In this document: piece by piece, positions 58,701 to 64,000 of the stretch
Numbering within the stretch: position 1 is the stretch's first letter
Layout of the letters: each line of letters opens with the position of its first letter
DNA from: Pithys albifrons albifrons
Lineage: Eukaryota > Chordata > Aves > Passeriformes > Thamnophilidae
NCBI RefSeq assembly: GCF_047495875.1
Contig: NC_092460.1
Location: 5,322,520 to 5,386,519, forward strand
Direction: 5' to 3'
Length of the DNA stretch: 64,000 bases
The notes under the pieces: model-generated
The model's input: the letters and a program-made list of their open reading frames with translations, nothing else
Told to the model about the DNA's origin: nothing
Database searches by the model: none
Made by a program: the position numbers and the translations under genes

Positions 58701-61700
58701 GAACACCACTTCTTATTTTTCCAAATACCCTTGGTTTATTTTTCAAAAAAAGCAGCCAACTCAAAACTATTTACAAGTCTTTTTGTTAGACCCTCTTAAT
58801 CTGTTCTGCTCTGCCAGAAGCACAGCACTTGAATGGCTATTTCTGTTCAAAGCTATATTTGTTGTGGAACTACTGCAAACTCCTGAATCATGTAAACAGA
58901 GGCAAGAGCCAAAAAATGTTTCACTGGACTTGAAGTTCACATCTGCCTTAGTTACTAGGGAAAAAAAATAAAGGCAGGCTCTTAGCTTATAACCAATAAA
59001 TCCTGCAAAGACTACAGTTAATCATGAATTCCTGCAACAGGGTTTTGTTTAATCTGGTTTATTTAGCATTTGTGACCTTGGCAAAGTACCTGCGGGAGCA
59101 CCCACCATTGCTGTGGAAGAGCAAGTCACACCTTGTGTTATTTTAGGCCACAGCAGACGACTGTACAGTGCTACATTAGTCAACCAGGTTTATAAACATG
59201 CAGCAAAGTCACCTGGAAATGATGTACAGTTCCAGACTTGCTGGAGCCCAGCAGCCAATTGCACTGCTGTCCCTAAAAAGCCGTATTGTCACGGCTCAGT
59301 CTGGACTCCGCAGCTGCTGCACGTTTCTGCAAAACAAAAGCTTGGCAAACATGCTGCTGGGAGCAAAGTGACCCTGCCATTTCTTCAGGTTCAGAGACAT
59401 TAGTGCTAGAAACCATGCCCTCACCTCAACATACCCATTTGGATGAAAAGCTCACCTTCTCCTCACTCACCTTCCTCTATTCCTCATGATCCTCCTCCAG
59501 CAAGAACAATCCCCAATATTCTCAACACGCTGGAAACAGGAAGAAGACCCAGTATTCCCAACATGGTGGAAACTATGAAAAGCCCTAAAACAATCAAAGC
59601 CCACACAGCTGTTTGATCCCACCTTCCCACAGATTTCAATCAGCTTCAAGCCAGGACAAATTCTGCACAGTGGTCTTTGGCACTGAACTGTAGAAGAGGG
59701 ACTACAGGTACAATGACAAGCAGTTTATTTTTGGATAAGAATGGGACAATATAGTGAATAAGACACTGAAATATTTACACATAACACACTGGAAATATTT
59801 TTCTCATTCATCTAGAGAGGCTGCTGCAAACCCACATCAGGAACTGCAATTAGTTTTCCAAGTATTCAGGCGTGGGGAAATAATCTGTTTTTTGCAACCT
59901 CAATATAATTTATTATTGTCTTGTTTTTAAAAGCAGATAATAAAATGTCTTATCCATTTATATTTGCATTATCTATTTTACTGTAGTTTAAGACTGTACA
60001 TATCAGTCGGGGTCAAAAGATATTCTACCTTAAAAGTGTTAACCTTATACATCATTATACTTCTGTGTCTTCTTTTCACAGAGCTGCAATCTAGCTATTG
60101 AATTCCTAATCTTAATAGAAGGACATATATTTAATTTTGCCTTAAACTGACATTACACACTACTTAAAGTTGCATTAAAGCCAGTATTACCCTGTACACA
60201 CTCCAGAGCACCAAAAATGAACATCAGCTGTCAGATGCCAGAATTATTCAATTAACACACAGTCAAAGCATTTGCAATCCTATTCACAAGTTACCAAAAA
60301 AACCCCAAGACAAAAACACCAAAAATCAACCCCCATGCCTAGGCTAGGGAAAACCAGCTTCTGTAGGATTTCTCATTTGGCAAACATCCAGATGTCTCCC
60401 TTTCCACACTAGATGGAGCTTTGTCCCCTGCTTCCCCAGCCATCTGGCACTGCCCTCAGCTGGGATAAAAAGGGTAAAGAGGCAAAGGGTGAAACACCAC
60501 ACCGTCACCCCAAATAAAGAGCCTGCATACAGCAGCTTTGGGAACAGCATGGTACCAGCGAGGACTGGGCTCTCACAGTGCTCTTCCTGCTTCCCTCCCA
60601 CCCCAGTCACCTCAACTTTGAGCACTGTTTTGTCATTTTCAAACAATCAAAGATTTCAACAGCTCCAAACCCCAAACCATGCTGAGCTCCTACCAGTTAT
60701 GGCCACAAGGCACTGCCTTGAGCTCACACCACATCCAAATTACACTTCTTTTCCTCCCCTTAAACAGGGACAGCATTTAAGCTTATTACCAGATAACACA
60801 CCTGAATTGCTCACTGGCTTTCCTGGTTCCCTCTTCATATTCCCAGTTATTTTCTTTCAAAACAAGCTCTTCAGTGTCCTCTCTAGTAACCTGAAACATC
60901 TATACTGAATGCCTCTACTCAGGCTCCAGCCTTGGATCCACTGACACTTCGGGGAAACAACTCATGGATAAAATTTCCCTTAACTTGTGTCTGCTGGATT
61001 TGGTCTGTATTGTTTCAGATCACAGGTCAGGAGAAACAGCTCATCCTTCTGGTGAGCTGCCACAACTCCATTAGGATCTTTCAAAGCACAACAGGATATG
61101 GTCCATCACTGGTATTTCTATGATGAATTTAAACTCAATGGGACAGAAGAGCCCAGGGGATGAGTCACTCCCAATGTCACAAGTGGCCAGTACTGTAGAG
61201 CACAAAAAGCAGCAGCCTCAGGCTGTATCAAACAAGGCAATGTCACAGAGGATGGAGAAGCACCAGTGTCCATAGTGCAAAATGTCTGTGTACCTTGTGG
61301 GCAAGGGCTCCTGCTTGGGCAACTCACTCAAGAACAAGGAGCTAAAATTGAGAGTATAAGGGAAATGAGCCCACTTTATAGTGGGAAGCTAAAGAAAAGT
61401 TTGGAGGTTGACAAGGATGAGTGTTGCTATCTATAAATACAGCTGAGAAACAAACACCCAGGAGAGAACAACCCTGGCACATCACCAAGTGATATAAACC
61501 AGCCATGAACAAGATTAAATTGGTATCAAAGTCTCATTCTGAGAAGTCCAGACCTGAAACCGTTTCCAGCTGGAGGACTGGTGAAGGAACAATGTGCTCC
61601 CTTTCAAATAAAGGCTGGTTGCCTAATCAAAGTAGGTCACTGTGGAATGAAGCAGCCAGTGAAGAATTACAGGACACAAAATCACAGAATCAATTAAGTT

Positions 61701-64000
61701 GGAAAAGACTGAGTCCAACCGGTGACCGATGAACACCTTCAACTAGATCAGAGCACTGACTGCCACGTTCAGTGGTTCCTTGAACACAGAAGGTTCCCTG
61801 CAGCCAAAGGCTCCAATGGGACAGATGCAGGACAAGGCAAACTCTTTGGCAGAGCATATGGGTCTGAAGTAGTGCTGTATATTGCACACAACAGGAGCTG
61901 TTGCCTTCCCAAACACCAGCAGGGCCAAATGAAATCCTACTAGAAGGTGAACAGGCTGGCTTGAACAGCCTTCTCAGCAGGTCACCCCACAACAAAGATG
62001 CTCTTCTAGAGCTACCAGCCCACCAGGACCCTGATGAAACATTGTTCTTACCAACCTGGTACCCTGGATCAGCTGGAAAGAGATACTTTTATCAGCAGTC
62101 ATCATGCTGCAATTTCTTCGAAGTCCTCTCTTCCCCCTCTCCCCCACCTTCAGGAATGCTGTTGCCTGCATCCTCTCCCACATCAGCCCAGCTGAGTGAG
62201 TCAGAGTTCAGAAGGGTTGAACTGAAAAAGTAAATAATACCTCAAAAATGAAACTTCTACTTTCTAACTAATTTAGAAATAACTTGAGTGAGTGTCTGTG
62301 TCACTGCTTTGCAAATAAGGGACTACAGTTTAGCTAACCCTACCTTTTGTGTCTGGCTGCCACACTCTTCCCCAGATTTTTGCACTGAAACATTCAGAGA
62401 GCAGAGGGGTACAGCACCTCCTTAACTTGGGGCAGTTACATGTTCAAATGGAATAAGTCAATGGGCAAGATTAACTTCAATACTAAGACTGAAAATAAGC
62501 TCTAAAAGAAGGTCATTTTTATCATGCAAAAGTTCCTCCAAGTCAGTATTTCTTAAATAGACAAAAACTCCCATCAAGTGGTACAAATAACTGACATAAC
62601 AGCACAGAAATAAAGCTAGAGTTAGAAAACTGTGGGAGCAGGTGATGAAAAGGAAAAGCTGTTCCTCATTCACATCAGACTGATCAGCCTCAGTCCCCAT
62701 TTTCCTCTATTGACCACACCATGTTTTTCAGTTTAACTGGTCCACAGAGTCAGTGTCAAGAAGGTTTGGCTAAATCAAATATTCCAGTGGGTCACCGGCA
62801 TTGAAAAAAAATTGTTTCTTTATTCAGTCAAGGAACAAAATCAAAAGAGGAAAATAAAGGGCACAACTACCATATGTTCTTGTCCTGAAAGGTATGCCCT
62901 GGTTCCCAGGCAATGGCTCCTTGATCAGCCTGGAGATACCTTTACCAGTCCAGACTGGACAGTCAAAATTGGTCAGTCAATTTAAGTATTTTATTCAGGT
63001 CAAGATGGTTATAACATGCTTACAACCTACAGCAAACTTTGATAGAAAAAGAAAATCCGCATTCCCTTCCAGGGACTTTGCTTTGCACGGAAAACTAAGC
63101 CAATTTACCTTCAAGAGTCTTAACACGACACCTTCATCTGCCCACCACTTTCTGCCATCCTGGAAAGCTGTAGCTCTCATGTTTTGAACTACAAGGTTAC
63201 ATGGGCTGATCTGCAGAAACTCACCTGCCCTTCCTCTCCCAGTGGAAAACTGAAAACCCAAGGATTTGGGGTTCCCCCCAACACACACATAAACCCAAGA
63301 AATATCTACTACAAAAAGAGACAATTGAAAGTAGACAGTAGACAGAAGATGTGCAGAGCAAGAGGTTTCATTGAGAGCAGATTTAAGACGGATACCTTCC
63401 GAACTCAAGACAGTAGCTGGAAGGTCCATCAGCCACACATCACCAGACCAAAATGCCATCACACATAATGACTTTCAACACGAGGCTTTTGAGCAGAGCA
63501 TCTTGGGGACACACAGCCTGGATGGCACAGACAGCAGCTGAAACCACACCTCTAAATCCCAGCATCCTCCATCCTCTGGAGCCAACAGACCCATGGCTTT
63601 CAATCTCCTACCCAGCACTGACAAGCAACACAAGACAAAACTGAAGGTGAACCTGCCAGGCTCTTGGAACACCTGCTCACATGTTTAGCACAGAACCACC
63701 TTTCAGTCCATTAAACAGCATGAAAACTCAAACCCTGGACACTCTGCAACTGTTCAACACCCTGGACATGCCATCCAAAATTTCCACTGAAGTTCAAAAG
63801 TGGAACAAACTGAAGACAGCTTCACTGATTATGTTATTTACAGCCTGGGAACAAAGAACTCCAGCCTCCAGTGCTCTTTTAATACAGTCTAATTTATCCT
63901 GAAAGAAGTAATAATTAAGTACACAAAACCAAAGTATGGAACCTGAAAAACACCCTCCTGTCTGGCAGAGTAAGTGCTTTCTAAGGACACTTACATTAGT
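55741..64000 (-). other. Upstream region of exon 1H (intron of longer MITF transcripts)
   Basis: No exon is recognised; in particular, no peptide like the exon 1A motif EEFHEEPKTYYEL appears in any frame that I read. A CR1 tail is at 61.7 kb. For transcripts from promoters beyond 64000 this would be intronic. Confidence 0.65.
61679..61795 (-). mobile_element. CR1 LINE 3' tail fragment
   Basis: AAATCACAGAATCAATTAAG followed by TTGGAAAAGACTGAGTCCAA is a CR1 tail in reverse complement. The rest fades into diverged sequence. Confidence 0.75.

Noticed and set aside
49031..64000. Search for exon 1A (FHEEPKTYYEL-type peptide) on the minus strand
   Set aside because: No matching reading was found; exon 1A probably lies beyond the window.

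Overview
The window is vertebrate nuclear DNA, almost certainly from a bird. It carries most of the melanocyte-inducing transcription factor gene MITF on the minus strand, read from high to low coordinates. The bird assignment rests on short degraded CR1 retrotransposon tails (about 14.1, 27.3, 31.7, 35.2, 51.3 and 61.7 kb), compact introns, and a protein close to but distinct from mammalian MITF. CR1 also occurs in other reptiles, so the safe statement is a sauropsid, most likely avian. There are no bacterial operons, CRISPR arrays, tRNA or rRNA genes. Apart from MITF exons, the open reading frames in the window look like chance.  Layout in transcription order: 64000-55272 is sequence upstream of exon 1H, with a CpG-enriched stretch just above 1H. 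Exon 1H is at 55271-55216 (own ATG). Exon 1B1b is at 48869-48623 inside a small CpG island that is the likely 1B promoter. A 25 kb intron follows. The melanocyte promoter and exon 1M are at about 23800-23375. The common exons 2 to 9 are at 22246-22019, 20902-20819, 19508-19413, 14766-14649, 11465-11409 (or from 11483 with the 18-base 6a extension), 10436-10361, 9262-9115 and 6951-6550. A long AT-rich 3' UTR runs to a probable distal polyadenylation signal near 2990, and the rest, down to base 1, is 3' flank. All exon junctions keep phase.  Products: 1M plus exons 2-9 gives 413 residues, or 419 with the six-residue insert, the same as the human M isoforms as I remember them. 1H plus 1B1b plus exons 2-9 gives 503 or 509. 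A transcript starting at 1B and using the first in-frame ATG in 1B1b gives 468 or 474. The alternative promoters choose whether the Rag-GTPase-binding, glutamine-rich N-terminus (1B1b) is present; all forms share the acidic activation domain, the bHLH-zipper and the regulatory C-terminus. Exon 1A was looked for and not found, so it probably lies beyond 64000.  No new gene system was found. The points most worth checking are: a composite CRE/LEF motif in the M promoter; the conserved 18-base tandem acceptor; a very long polypyrimidine tract at exon 3; exact tandem duplications in introns; a hairpin with a strong splice-donor motif on both strands; candidate intronic enhancers near 40, 52.5 and 54.8 kb; and a cluster of seed sites for known MITF-regulating microRNAs in the 3' UTR.
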